A DNA stretch of 64,000 bases from contig NZ_MASW01000004.1 of NCBI RefSeq assembly GCF_003202285.1, positions 62,001-126,000 of the forward strand, in the 5' to 3' direction. The DNA is from Prauserella muralis. GTDB taxonomy: Bacteria; Actinomycetota; Actinomycetes; Mycobacteriales; Pseudonocardiaceae. Within the stretch, counting starts at the first letter, position 1, and the number at the start of each line of letters is the position of its first letter. Of the stretch, positions 25,524 through 33,294 are shown one piece after another. The translations under genes and the position numbers were made by a program. The notes beneath the pieces were generated by a model. It was not told the origin of the DNA. It was given only the letters and a program-made list of their open reading frames with translations, and made no database searches.

Positions 25524-26798
25524 ATGCCGCGCACGAGTCGTATCCAGGGTCTGCGGGACCTCACCGTCGAGGCCCGGCGCAAGTCGGTCGCCGAGGCCGC
25601 CGGCGTCGACCCCGAGTCGATCGCTGCTTTCGACCCCGCTCATGGGCTGGGCCTCGGGCACGCCGACCATATGATCGAGAACGTGGCCGGGATCCTCGGC
25701 GTCCCGCTGGGTATCGCGACGAACTTCGTGGTCAACAGGGCCGAGGTCCTGGTGCCGATGGCAACCGAGGAAGCCTCCGTGGTGGCCGCGGCAAGCAACG
25801 CCGCCAAGATCGCGCGCGTGCACGGCGGATTCACCACGTCCTCGACCGCGCCGGTCATGCAGGCGCAGGTCCAGATCGTGGGTGTCGCGGACCCCGAGGC
25901 CGGGCGCGTCCGGCTGCTGGAGGCCCGGGAGGAGCTGATCGCGCTCGCGAACGCCCAGGACGAGAGGCTCGTCGAGTTCGGCGGCGGGGTCCGCGACATC
26001 GCCGTCCGGCTCGTGTCGTCGCGCGTCGGTACCTACGTGGTAGCGCACCTGCAGGTGGACGTGCGTGACGCGATGGGCGCCAATGCGGTCAACACCATGG
26101 CCGAGGCCGTTGCCGGGCGTGCGGCCGACATCGCGGGCGGGCGGCCCCTGCTGCGGATCCTCACCAACAAGGCCGATCTCCGGCTTTGCCGCGCCCGGGC
26201 CGTGTTCGACGCGGCGACGCTCGGCGGCGCCGAGGTCGTCGACGACATCATCCACGCCGCCGCCCTCGCCGAAGCCGACCCGTACCGTGCCGCCACCCAC
26301 AACAAGGGCATCATGAACGGCGTCAGCGCCGTGGTGCTCGCCACCGGCAACGACACCCGCGCGGTCGAAGCCGGCGCCCACTCCCACGCGATCTCGGAGT
26401 CCGGGCGCTACACCTCGCTGTCGCGCTTCGAACGGGACTCCGACGGCAACGTGGTCGCCACCCTGGAGTTGCCCATGCCCGTCGGTCTCGTCGGCGGTGC
26501 CACGAAAGTGCACCCGGCCGCGCAGGCCGCGCTCACCCTGCTCGGCGTCCGTACTGCCGCCGAACTGGCGGAGATCATCACCGCGGTCGGCCTGGCGCAG
26601 AACTTCGCCGCGGTGCGGGCGCTGGCGACCGAGGGCATCCAGCGTGGCCACATGGCGTTGCATGCGCGCAACATCGCCACGACCGTCGGCGCCACCGCCG
26701 AGGAGGTGCCTGCCGTTGTCGCCCGGATCATCGCCGACAAGAAGGTCCACGCCGACCACGCCGAGCGAGTCCTCGCCGACCTTCGCGCCGGACGATGA
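25524..26798 (+). CDS. mvaA: Class II (catabolic type) hydroxymethylglutaryl-CoA reductase
   Basis: A 424-residue soluble HMG-CoA reductase. The catalytic residues of the family are all in place: Glu83 in MATEEAS, Lys261 in THNKGIMNG, Asp277 in LATGNDTRA and the His of GIQRGHMALHARN; the ENVAGILGVPLGIATNF and DAMGAN motifs bind HMG-CoA and dinucleotide. Class II enzymes of bacteria such as Pseudomonas mevalonii oxidise mevalonate to HMG-CoA with NAD during mevalonate degradation; others work in synthesis. GGGAGGAGCGCC precedes the ATG. With no mevalonate kinase or HMG-CoA synthase next to it and CoA-ester catabolic genes upstream, the degradative role is more likely here. Confidence 0.9.
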   Translation: MPRTSRIQGLRDLTVEARRKSVAEAAGVDPESIAAFDPAHGLGLGHADHMIENVAGILGVPLGIATNFVVNRAEVLVPMATEEASVVAAASNAAKIARVHGGFTTSSTAPVMQAQVQIVGVADPEAGRVRLLEAREELIALANAQDERLVEFGGGVRDIAVRLVSSRVGTYVVAHLQVDVRDAMGANAVNTMAEAVAGRAADIAGGRPLLRILTNKADLRLCRARAVFDAATLGGAEVVDDIIHAAALAEADPYRAATHNKGIMNGVSAVVLATGNDTRAVEAGAHSHAISESGRYTSLSRFERDSDGNVVATLELPMPVGLVGGATKVHPAAQAALTLLGVRTAAELAEIITAVGLAQNFAAVRALATEGIQRGHMALHARNIATTVGATAEEVPAVVARIIADKKVHADHAERVLADLRAGR

Positions 26799-26892
26799 GG
26801 GCCACGACAGCGAACGGCTCGCTGGCCTTCGGGAGGAGGTCGCGCCGCCACCCGGGCCGCCGGAACGGCCTCCAGCGGCCCGGAACGTCCGA

Positions 26893-28086
26893 TCAGGACC
26901 GCAGCGGCACCGGATCGATGCTCTGGTCGTTCGCCGTCAGGTCGATCCCGTAGTCCTTGGCGAAGACCATGTAGGTGCTCTCCAGCACGTCCTCGGTGTG
27001 CTCGTTCAGGGTGTACACACGGGCCCCGCGCAGCCGGTTGCGCTCGGCACCGGACAGTCCGTAGGTGCCGAAGCCGGTGTTGCCGGCGTAACCGAGGAGC
27101 ACGCCGTAGTAGTTGCCGTGGTAGGTGTTGACGTGGTCGTGCCCGCAGAAGACGCCCTTGACGTCACCGCGGGCGAGGATCGCGTTGAACATGCCACTGT
27201 TGAACGGCCCGGGGCACTCCTCCTCGTTGCGCTCACCGACGATGCCATGCCGGGCCACGGCGCGCGCGTGGTCGGCGTCGGTGCGGCCGTCGACGCTGCC
27301 GAACCACATGAAGCGGTACTCCCACAACGGAATGTGGATGAACATCAGCCCCGGCACCGTGCGGCCGACCTGCCGCTCGATCTCCACGGACCGCTGGAAG
27401 TACCAGGCCACCTGGTCCATCCGCAGCCAGTCCCAGGTGGGGTAGCCCGCGAAGTCCTGCCCGGCGATGGTGTCGGGCGCGTAGCGGCCGCTGTCGAGCA
27501 GCCACAGGTTGAACACCGGCTTGGTGCCCCGTGAACCGTGGATGAACAGGTTCATGTTGCCGGTGCCGGTGACGCCGCGCGGGCCCCGCTCGTTGACGTT
27601 GTAGGCGTAGGAACGGTAGAACTCCAGCATCGCGGGCTCGTCGAGACCGCCCTTCGCGGTGGAGTCCTCGTCGTGGTTGCCGTAGGTGATGGCCCACGGG
27701 ATCCTTCGGTCCTCCATCGGCCGCACGACGTTGTTCATCGCCTGCCGCATCTCCAGCTCGCTGTCGCAGCCGCCGGTGATGTTGTCGCCGTTGAGGATGA
27801 CCAGGCCAGGCCGCTGGTCGTCCAGCACGGCGTCCATCAGCTCCAGGGTGCGGCGGTCGATGCGCTCGTCGTCCTGGGTGTCGTTGAACTGCACGATCTT
27901 GTACGTGCCGTCGGCCCGGAAACGCAGCTTCCGGCTGGCCGGCGCGGGCGCCGCCGACGCGGCAGGAGTCGCGGCGCCGAGCGCCACGGTCGCGGCGCCC
28001 AGGCCGCCCAGCGCCATGAACTGGCGTCTGCCGACGCCGGCTTCGATCGATTCGGGGGTCGCGGAAAGGTCGGGCTGTTCGTTCAT
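26893..28086 (-). CDS. Tat-exported metallophosphoesterase
   Basis: A 397-residue calcineurin-like phosphoesterase. The N-terminus has a twin-arginine signal (GRRQFMALGG followed by an Ala-rich hydrophobic stretch ending about residue 46), so it is exported folded. Metal-ligand motifs follow: FNDTQDDE, ILNGDNI, TYGNHDE, then MFIHIPLWEY and the late GHDHVNTY. This set matches the secreted purple-acid-phosphatase/Icc-like group that hydrolyses phosphomonoesters or diesters. The start at 28086 places the RR motif correctly and has AAGGA upstream. It is a single-gene unit, convergent with the HMG-CoA reductase gene. Confidence 0.88.
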   Translation of the reverse strand: MNEQPDLSATPESIEAGVGRRQFMALGGLGAATVALGAATPAASAAPAPASRKLRFRADGTYKIVQFNDTQDDERIDRRTLELMDAVLDDQRPGLVILNGDNITGGCDSELEMRQAMNNVVRPMEDRRIPWAITYGNHDEDSTAKGGLDEPAMLEFYRSYAYNVNERGPRGVTGTGNMNLFIHGSRGTKPVFNLWLLDSGRYAPDTIAGQDFAGYPTWDWLRMDQVAWYFQRSVEIERQVGRTVPGLMFIHIPLWEYRFMWFGSVDGRTDADHARAVARHGIVGERNEEECPGPFNSGMFNAILARGDVKGVFCGHDHVNTYHGNYYGVLLGYAGNTGFGTYGLSGAERNRLRGARVYTLNEHTEDVLESTYMVFAKDYGIDLTANDQSIDPVPLRS

Positions 28087-28296
28087 CGTCGTCCTTGGGT
28101 GTCGGTTCTCGGGCACGCGGACGTTATCGGCGGATCGCGACCGCACGGTGCGGCATGGCTAGCTCCATGCGGCGAAACCGTGAACATCTGGGCAACTTAC
28201 GCCCGGTGCTCTGACCGTGCCGGTCTGCACCGAGCACCGAATACCCACTGCGGCCGTCGTCGCTCGGCGACCGCATCCGAGACGGACTGGGGCGTT

Positions 28297-28737
28297 TCAA
28301 CGGCTGCTGTCGCTCAACAGCAATCGCTCGACGATGGCCTTGAGTGCTGACGCGTCGTCGGGCCCGAGCCGGTCCAGCAGGTGGCGACGGGTCGAGGCGT
28401 TCAGGGCTGGCACCGACGCCTCGATCGTGCGGCGACCCTCCGGTCGCAGCGCGACTTCAACGCCGTTCGCCACCTTGTCGCGCGCCACGTAGCCACGTTT
28501 CTCCATCCTGGTCAGTTGGTGCGAGAGCCGGGTCCGATCCCAGCCCAGGACGGCGGCGAGGGCGTTCTGCCGGAGGACGCCGCCCGATTCGTACAGACAC
28601 ACCAGGACGCTCAGCTCGGACTCCGAGAGGCCGGACGCTGTGGTCATGTCGGCGACGACCGCGGCGCGAACCGTCTCGTGCGCGCGCTTCCACAGCAGCC
28701 ACAGCTCAGTGGCCTCCCCCGGGCCTACTGTTGACAT
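28297..28737 (-). CDS. MarR family transcriptional regulator
   Basis: A 146-residue winged-helix regulator: GLSESELSVLVCLYESGGVLRQNALAAVLG leads into the recognition segment WDRTRLSHQLTRMEKRGYV and the wing VANGVEVALRPEGR. MarR proteins are dimeric repressors released by small phenolic or oxidising ligands. Its start codon lies inside the palindrome GTTGA-CATA-TCAAC, which also overlaps the -35 element of the divergent membrane-protein promoter. It therefore most likely represses both itself and that gene. Confidence 0.87.
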   Translation of the reverse strand: MSTVGPGEATELWLLWKRAHETVRAAVVADMTTASGLSESELSVLVCLYESGGVLRQNALAAVLGWDRTRLSHQLTRMEKRGYVARDKVANGVEVALRPEGRRTIEASVPALNASTRRHLLDRLGPDDASALKAIVERLLLSDSSR

Positions 28738-28760
28738 ATCAACATCACCCCTTCTAGTAT
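28730..28760 (+). promoter_or_regulatory. Sigma-70-type promoter with overlapping MarR palindrome
   Basis: TTGACA (28731-28736) and TAGTAT (28755-28760) are spaced 18 bases apart and face the membrane-protein gene at 28800. The inverted repeat GTTGA-N4-TCAAC (28730-28743) covers the -35 box and the MarR start codon on the other strand. A bound MarR dimer would block both transcripts. Confidence 0.6.
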
Positions 28761-28799
28761 TCGACCTTACAAGGCGACCCGCACGTAAGGACTTCTGCG

Positions 28800-29330
28800 A
28801 TGCTCGATGCCCGACGGCACTACCTCAGCCTGCGCGCTGTGGCGCTTCTTCCACTCGTGCTGTTCTTCCCAGCTGTCATCGCCTTCTTCGTGAATCCAGA
28901 CGTGGCGTGGGGGGAATACCTGGGCGTCTTCTTCCACCTTTCCATCCTCTTCCTCATTTCGCGCCTGGATGCGCCATCGTGGGCCAAGGCCGCCGGCTAC
29001 GGCTGGGTGACTCTGGACGTGCTCGCCGGCATCCTGATGATCAACGACATCCCGTACGACACGGCCTGGGCAGTCCGGCTCGGCGGGCATGTGCTCGCCG
29101 GCGTGTGGATCGTGTCGAGTTCGCTGGTCAGTAAGGCCTGGCCGGTCACCGTCGTCGGCACGATCACGGGGCTCTGGCTCGCCTCGTATTCCTTTGTGGG
29201 GAACGTACTTCCTGAGTCGTTCCTCAGTCCGGCCGGCATCTGCATCCTGGTCTGGTTTGCCCTCGTGGCCATCTTTCACCGATCGGTGGAGGAGCGATCG
29301 GCGGCGCCGACGAGCCCAGCATCCGTGTAA
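28800..29330 (+). CDS. Multi-span membrane protein under MarR control, function unknown
   Basis: A 176-residue hydrophobic protein with five or six predicted spans (for example LRAVALLPLVLFFPAVIAFF at residues 11-30 and TGLWLASYSFVGNVLPESF later) and a short charged tail. I do not recognise the family with certainty. AAGGA lies nine bases before the ATG. The promoter overlaps a MarR palindrome, so it is probably an inducible membrane function linked to the regulator's ligand. Confidence 0.75.
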   Translation: MLDARRHYLSLRAVALLPLVLFFPAVIAFFVNPDVAWGEYLGVFFHLSILFLISRLDAPSWAKAAGYGWVTLDVLAGILMINDIPYDTAWAVRLGGHVLAGVWIVSSSLVSKAWPVTVVGTITGLWLASYSFVGNVLPESFLSPAGICILVWFALVAIFHRSVEERSAAPTSPASV

Positions 29331-29624
29331 CGGACCTCGCGCCTGCCCCGGTCGGCGCGGTACGCCCGGAATCGCGGCGGCCGTGCCGGCCGTGACTGGC
29401 ACCCGGAACCACCTGGCGGATCTCACGCCAGCGCCAGTCCGGCGCCGACGAAGCGCGACTGCGATCGCACCCGCAGAATCCTCCGTGCCACGCCTCTGCG
29501 AGTACTGTCCCGCCGCGGGAAAGCGCCGGTTCCGCCCGCGCGACCCCCGGTAGAACGACTCGTAACAGTACAGAAAGTCCTCACACTGTCAGACGGACGA
29601 AATCATCCGCATGGAGGTATCGAT
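29331..29624. other. Gene-free stretch leading into a low-GC patch
   Basis: No credible gene is seen. The first 220 bases keep the GC-rich composition of the surroundings; from about 29560 the base composition drops noticeably and stays low until about 30050, marking the edge of foreign or decayed DNA. Confidence 0.5.
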
Positions 29625-29657
29625 ATGGCGGCAGGTCCTGCAAATCTGACTTCATGA
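29625..29657 (+). CDS. Possible 10-codon leader peptide coupled to the next small gene
   Basis: A tiny frame encoding MAAGPANLTS begins at ATG 29625, preceded by GGAGG (29613-29617) at good distance, and its TGA overlaps the ATG at 29654 by four bases (ATGA). The strong ribosome site and coupling are suggestive; the function may only be to deliver ribosomes to the following frame. It may equally be chance. Confidence 0.3.
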   Translation: MAAGPANLTS

Positions 29658-30048
29658 GAGCTGCTACCAAGAGAAAGATTGGGCAGCTGTGGGGGTACCT
29701 ACTTCTGGGGGTCGTAGGCTACGGCTGGTTCGGTGCTGACTTCTCACCACTTTGGATGCGGTCTTGTCCACACTCGTTCTGATCTACACGCTCTTTCAAG
29801 CACCCATGTGGTGCTGCGCGGTTACACGGAACGAAGAGCCATGCAGAAACAATGCTTATGGAATATTACTCGGATGCCATCTTCGTCAACATAAGTGGCA
29901 AAAGCTCAAAATGTCCATGCAGTTCAGCATGTGGGGTAAACTTGCTGGTCGCGTTCTATCCAACATTGGCGGGGTAGCTGCGTCGATTTCAGCGATCGCA
30001 GCCAGCGCATCAGCCGCGATCGCCCTGGCATCCCTGGCTCTGAACTAA
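29654..30048 (+). pseudogene. Low-GC small membrane protein gene, split by a one-base frameshift
   Basis: Two frames together make one plausible protein of about 131 residues. The first, from ATG 29654, begins MRAATKRKIGQLWGYLLLGV and ends GYGWFGADFSPL before running out of frame; the second continues from about 29752 as DAVLSTLVLIYTLFQAPMWC, then CAVTRNEEPCRNNAYG and GCHLRQHKWQKLKM, ending in an Ala/Ser-rich hydrophobic tail. The Cys/His-rich core with flanking hydrophobic segments recalls small actinobacterial proteins of unknown function. If read straight, the break requires a -1 shift near 29752. The second part alone could also start at TTG 29752 or ATG 29806. Base composition is far lower in GC than any neighbour. 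Confidence 0.55.
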
Positions 30049-30218
30049 GTATCCGGGCGTGAAGCCAGCGCTCACGCCCCCGAACGCGACCAGATCGGGT
30101 GGTGCTGGCGAACAAGGCCTACTCCGCGCGGGCCCACCGTGCTTCCCTGCGTGGCCGTCGGATACTGGCGACCATCCCGGTCAGGAGTGACCAGAAGGCG
30201 CACCGAACATCGCCGGGC

Positions 30219-30310
30219 GGCACACGCGGCAGGCCGTCCACCGGTGCACTTCCTGCACTGTCCACACGGGACCATGGGGGCGAAGACGACCATGTCGCCG
30301 ACCTTGGTGC
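30219..30310 (-). pseudogene. Remnant of a zinc-dependent alcohol dehydrogenase
   Basis: About 30 residues read KVGDMVVFAPMVPCGQCRKC and then TGGRPAACAA, the structural zinc-lobe region of medium-chain zinc alcohol dehydrogenases (normal form: GDRVV..F.P.CG.C..C..G....C). No cofactor-binding domain or catalytic ends are found around it, so it is a fragment. Confidence 0.5.
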
Positions 30311-30369
30311 AGCTGTGGCGACCCCGTGGCACCGCCTCGTTCAACCGCGGCACCACACCGGTCGACCTC

Positions 30370-30597
30370 CCGGGCCGCGTCACGGTCTTTCGACCCGGCC
30401 GGGACCGTCGTCGCCCGCTGGGGCGCGTCGACCACAATGCGCGGCCGGGGACTTTCGTCGCTCCGCACGCGATCGCCGTGGACTCCGTGGGCGACGTCTA
30501 TGTCGCGGAGGTGACCGGCACCTTCGGCGTCCAGGCCGGCCGGGTCCCCGCGAGCCTCGGCGACCACCAACTCCAGAAGTTCGTCCGAACCACCTGA
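30370..30597 (+). pseudogene. Remnant of an NHL-repeat protein C-terminus, frameshifted
   Basis: Two frames contribute: FDPAGTVVARWGAS in one, then GTFVAPHAIAVDSVGDVYVAEV and a closing LQKFVRT in another, ending at TGA 30595-30597. APH-IAVDS-GDVYVAEV is the typical last NHL beta-propeller blade. At least two single-base indels are needed to restore it and the upstream blades are missing. Confidence 0.55.
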
Positions 30598-30609
30598 GGC
30601 GGGAACATC

Positions 30610-30762
30610 ATGCGACGCAACGACGGACATATCAGGACATCCCACGGCGGCGGTACGGATTGCGGGATCGGTTCCCGCGTCGGGCACGAGGGGATCGCGT
30701 GGGCGAAGCTGCGTGCACTCGGCGAGGGCGCGGCGATCGCGAGCGAGAGGTTGTGGCCCTGA
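30610..30762 (+). pseudogene. Internally deleted remnant of a cobalamin-independent methionine synthase (MetE C-terminal)-like gene
   Basis: A 50-residue frame joins the start of such a protein (MRRNDGHIRTSHGG, compare the usual ..RI-T-SHVG..LPRP opening) directly to its end (GTDCGIGSRVG and IAWAKLRALGEGAAIASERLW). Intact relatives have roughly 300 residues between the two. The junction is in frame, so a clean internal deletion is the simplest reading. From 30763 to 31007 nothing recognisable remains. Confidence 0.6.
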
Positions 30763-31007
30763 GCAGCTGGCCGACGCCGTTCCGGCCGCGGAGATCCGCG
30801 CGATCTCGATACGAGCGAGGACAGGTTGAGCGCGCACCCGCAACCGGCGAAGTGCCAAGTCCGCCAGGAACCTTCATGAGTGCGGGTCAGGCCGTCGCTG
30901 GCGTCGTCATCGTACGTCGCGCACCAGGACTACGACACCGTTGGCGAGCGAGATCCACTCCGCCCGTGGACGGTGAGCGGTCTTGGCGGCCGGCGTGCGG
31001 CATGAGG

Positions 31008-31865
31008 TCAGCCGAGCCGGAACCGGGCTACCGCGCCACCCTTGGGCTCGACCCACATGTCGAGCACGAGATCCGCTTCGGATCCGCCGTTGAGGTAGCG
31101 ACTGAAGTCGGTGACACCGGCTTCGGAGAGGATGTCGTCGTCGATGACGAGGTTGCCCGTGTAGGTGCGGCTGTCCCGCACCAGGATCGCGTGTGCGGCG
31201 TCTGCCATGATGGCCGCTGTGCGCGATCGGCGTGCCAGATCGCCGCCAATGACGTTGCGAACGGCAGCGGTGTCGATGGCGGTCCGGGGCCACAGCGAAT
31301 TTGCCGCGATGCCGTCGTTGCGCAACTCCTCGCTCAGGCCGATGGTCAGAAGGCTCATCCCGTACTTGGCTATGGTGTAGGCGGTGTGCGTGGAGAACCA
31401 TTTGCGGTCGAGCGAGATGGGCGGCGACAGGGTCAAGATGTGCGGGTTCTCCGACGCCCGAAGGTAGGGGATGCTCCGCTGAGACAGGTGGAAGGCGCCC
31501 CGCGTATTGATGTCACTCATCAGGTCGTACTTCTTCATGGAGATGTACCCGGTCGACGACAGGTCGATCGCGCTGGCGTTGTTGACAACCACGTCGATAC
31601 CACCGAATGTGTCCGCGACCTCACGCACGGCGGCCTCCACGAACGCGTCGTCCCGGATGTCGCCCACGAGGGGGAGCGCACGGCCGCCGGCTTCCTCGAT
31701 CGCCGCCGCGGCTGTGTGGATCGTGCCAGGTAGTGCGGGATGGGGCTCCGACGTCTTCGCCAGGAGTGCGACATTCGCGCCGTCCCGAGCAGCGCGTACC
31801 GCGATGGCCTCGCCTATGCCGCGGCTCCCTCCGGAGATCACGAGAGTCCTGCCTACCAGTGTCAT
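31008..31865 (-). CDS. Short-chain dehydrogenase/reductase, HSDL2-like
   Basis: A 285-residue SDR. The cofactor motif is SGGSRGIGEA, followed by VVVNNASAI, and the active site Tyr and Lys are in AYTIAKYGM. The stretches NPHILTLSPP and IMADAAHAILVRDSRTYTGN are characteristic of the HSDL2/SDR13C branch, whose members reduce or oxidise acyl-CoA or hydrophobic alcohol substrates. It is 16 bases downstream of the amidohydrolase gene and ends the operon starting at 35235. The longer upstream frame overlaps the neighbour and is not used. Confidence 0.86.
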   Translation of the reverse strand: MTLVGRTLVISGGSRGIGEAIAVRAARDGANVALLAKTSEPHPALPGTIHTAAAAIEEAGGRALPLVGDIRDDAFVEAAVREVADTFGGIDVVVNNASAIDLSSTGYISMKKYDLMSDINTRGAFHLSQRSIPYLRASENPHILTLSPPISLDRKWFSTHTAYTIAKYGMSLLTIGLSEELRNDGIAANSLWPRTAIDTAAVRNVIGGDLARRSRTAAIMADAAHAILVRDSRTYTGNLVIDDDILSEAGVTDFSRYLNGGSEADLVLDMWVEPKGGAVARFRLG

Positions 31866-31881
31866 CTGGCGCTCCTTGTCG

Positions 31882-33294
31882 TCAGAAGTTCCATGTTGGA
31901 CTCGCCTCGTCACCACGGCGGACCCGATGCTGATCGAGGATGCGCGACCCGAGCTCGCCGAGTTCTCCGGCCAGGCCGGCCAGCCCGGCGTGCGCGATGG
32001 CGTGGTCTCGTTTGAGGATGCGTCCGCGCACGAGGACATGGCGTACGTCTCCGGCGTGTGCGAACAGTACGACCGCTGCGACGGGGTCCCGGACCCCCGA
32101 GAGGTGGACTCCGCGGCGATCGACCAGCGTGACGTCGGCGTCCTTGCCGGGGCTCAGACTGCCGATCCGGCGCTCCAAGCCGAGGAATCGCGCAGCCGCG
32201 GTCGTCGCAGCGCCGAGCGCGCTGAGAGCGGGGACGAGGGGTGGCTCATCGCGTTGCAGATCGTAGGCACGGCTGGCAGCCCGGCCCCGGGCGAGCATCA
32301 GCATCGTCCGCATCGCGGAGAGCAGGGAGGGGGCGACGTACGTGGCGACGTCCGTCGACAGCGCGAGCGTCAGACCGGGCTGGACGAGGTCGCGTCCGAA
32401 CACGGGGAGTCCGTACCCGCTGAGCATCTCCACCTCCGGCGCGACGCTCAACCCCGCACCGTGGTCAGCGATCAGCGCCAGCTCGTCCTCGGTCAGATGG
32501 TTGCCATGCACGAACCCCATATCCGGGCCCAGAAGTCCAGACCGGACCAGTCCGGCGATCGTCCGGTGGTCCTCGTGAGACCACCGTGAGACTTCGCCTC
32601 CGCCGCCCGTCGCCGCCCCGATCCCGTCATAGATCAGGCGGACACCGAGTTCGCGCGCTACCGCGACGTCGTCCTCCATCACCCCCTGTGCGACGCAGTG
32701 CCGCGGGCGTGCCCCCATCGCCAGCGTGACGAGCGCGTCGTCGCCGTGCAGGATGTCTCGGAGCCAGCGGATCTCCCGTGGATGCCTCCGCTCGCTCGCG
32801 GCGTACCAGTTCTTGCTGTCGCCGTTCGGCGGCGTGTGAGCGAGGACCGCCCGGATCTCGGAGTCCTGGTGGCCTTGCACCGACGCCTCGAGATGATCGC
32901 GCGTCCTCCCGATGTGCGCCAGATCGGCGACAGTGGTGATCCCAGCCTCCAGCGCTACCAGATCGCCGACCAGCGTGGCGAGGCGTACGGCTTCGGGCGT
33001 GACGTGCTCGGCGAGCCCAGACTTCGTCAGCTGCCGATAGTCGCGGACCGTCATATCGGCCGTCAGGCCGCGGAAGAGTTCCAGCCAGGCATGGCGATGC
33101 GTGTCGATCAGTCCTGGGATGGCGATCAGCCCGTCACCGTCGAGGACGTCGGTCACGCCCTCCGGCATCGGTGACGGCGACTCGGCGACGTCCAGAATCC
33201 GGCCGTTATCGCCGATGAGAATGTCGCACCGGTCGACGATACCGAGCGACGGGTCCATCGTGACGGCCTGGACGCCGCCGATGAGCACTGACAT
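31882..33294 (-). CDS. Amidohydrolase family protein (TrzA/AtzA-like metal hydrolase)
   Basis: A 470-residue metal-dependent hydrolase of the cytosine deaminase/chlorohydrolase group. The metal-binding HxH is in GLIDTHRHAWLELFRG, another His in GFVHGNHLTEDE, the acidic ligand in LALSTDVATY, and the C-terminal GSLSPGKDADVTLVD closes the beta-sandwich. Such enzymes hydrolyse C-N or C-Cl bonds on heterocycles. It begins directly before the stop of the acetoacetyl-CoA synthetase gene, with no gap. A second, related amidohydrolase is encoded at 38623, suggesting two successive hydrolytic steps or divergent paralogues. Confidence 0.86.
   Translation of the reverse strand: MSVLIGGVQAVTMDPSLGIVDRCDILIGDNGRILDVAESPSPMPEGVTDVLDGDGLIAIPGLIDTHRHAWLELFRGLTADMTVRDYRQLTKSGLAEHVTPEAVRLATLVGDLVALEAGITTVADLAHIGRTRDHLEASVQGHQDSEIRAVLAHTPPNGDSKNWYAASERRHPREIRWLRDILHGDDALVTLAMGARPRHCVAQGVMEDDVAVARELGVRLIYDGIGAATGGGGEVSRWSHEDHRTIAGLVRSGLLGPDMGFVHGNHLTEDELALIADHGAGLSVAPEVEMLSGYGLPVFGRDLVQPGLTLALSTDVATYVAPSLLSAMRTMLMLARGRAASRAYDLQRDEPPLVPALSALGAATTAAARFLGLERRIGSLSPGKDADVTLVDRRGVHLSGVRDPVAAVVLFAHAGDVRHVLVRGRILKRDHAIAHAGLAGLAGELGELGSRILDQHRVRRGDEASPTWNF

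Noticed and set aside
26799-26892. GGCCG-N6-CGGCC hairpin between HMG-CoA reductase and phosphoesterase genes as a terminator
   Set aside because: Stem of five GC pairs without a T tract; such hairpins are frequent by chance in DNA this rich in GC.
29746-29760. Programmed -1 ribosomal frameshift in the low-GC small gene
   Set aside because: No slippery heptamer of X-XXY-YYZ type is present at the junction and no clear downstream pseudoknot was found; a mutation or sequence error is simpler.
30099-31733. 544-codon plus-strand frame across the decayed region and the SDR gene
   Set aside because: No recognisable domain; it crosses pseudogene remnants and is antisense to an intact SDR.
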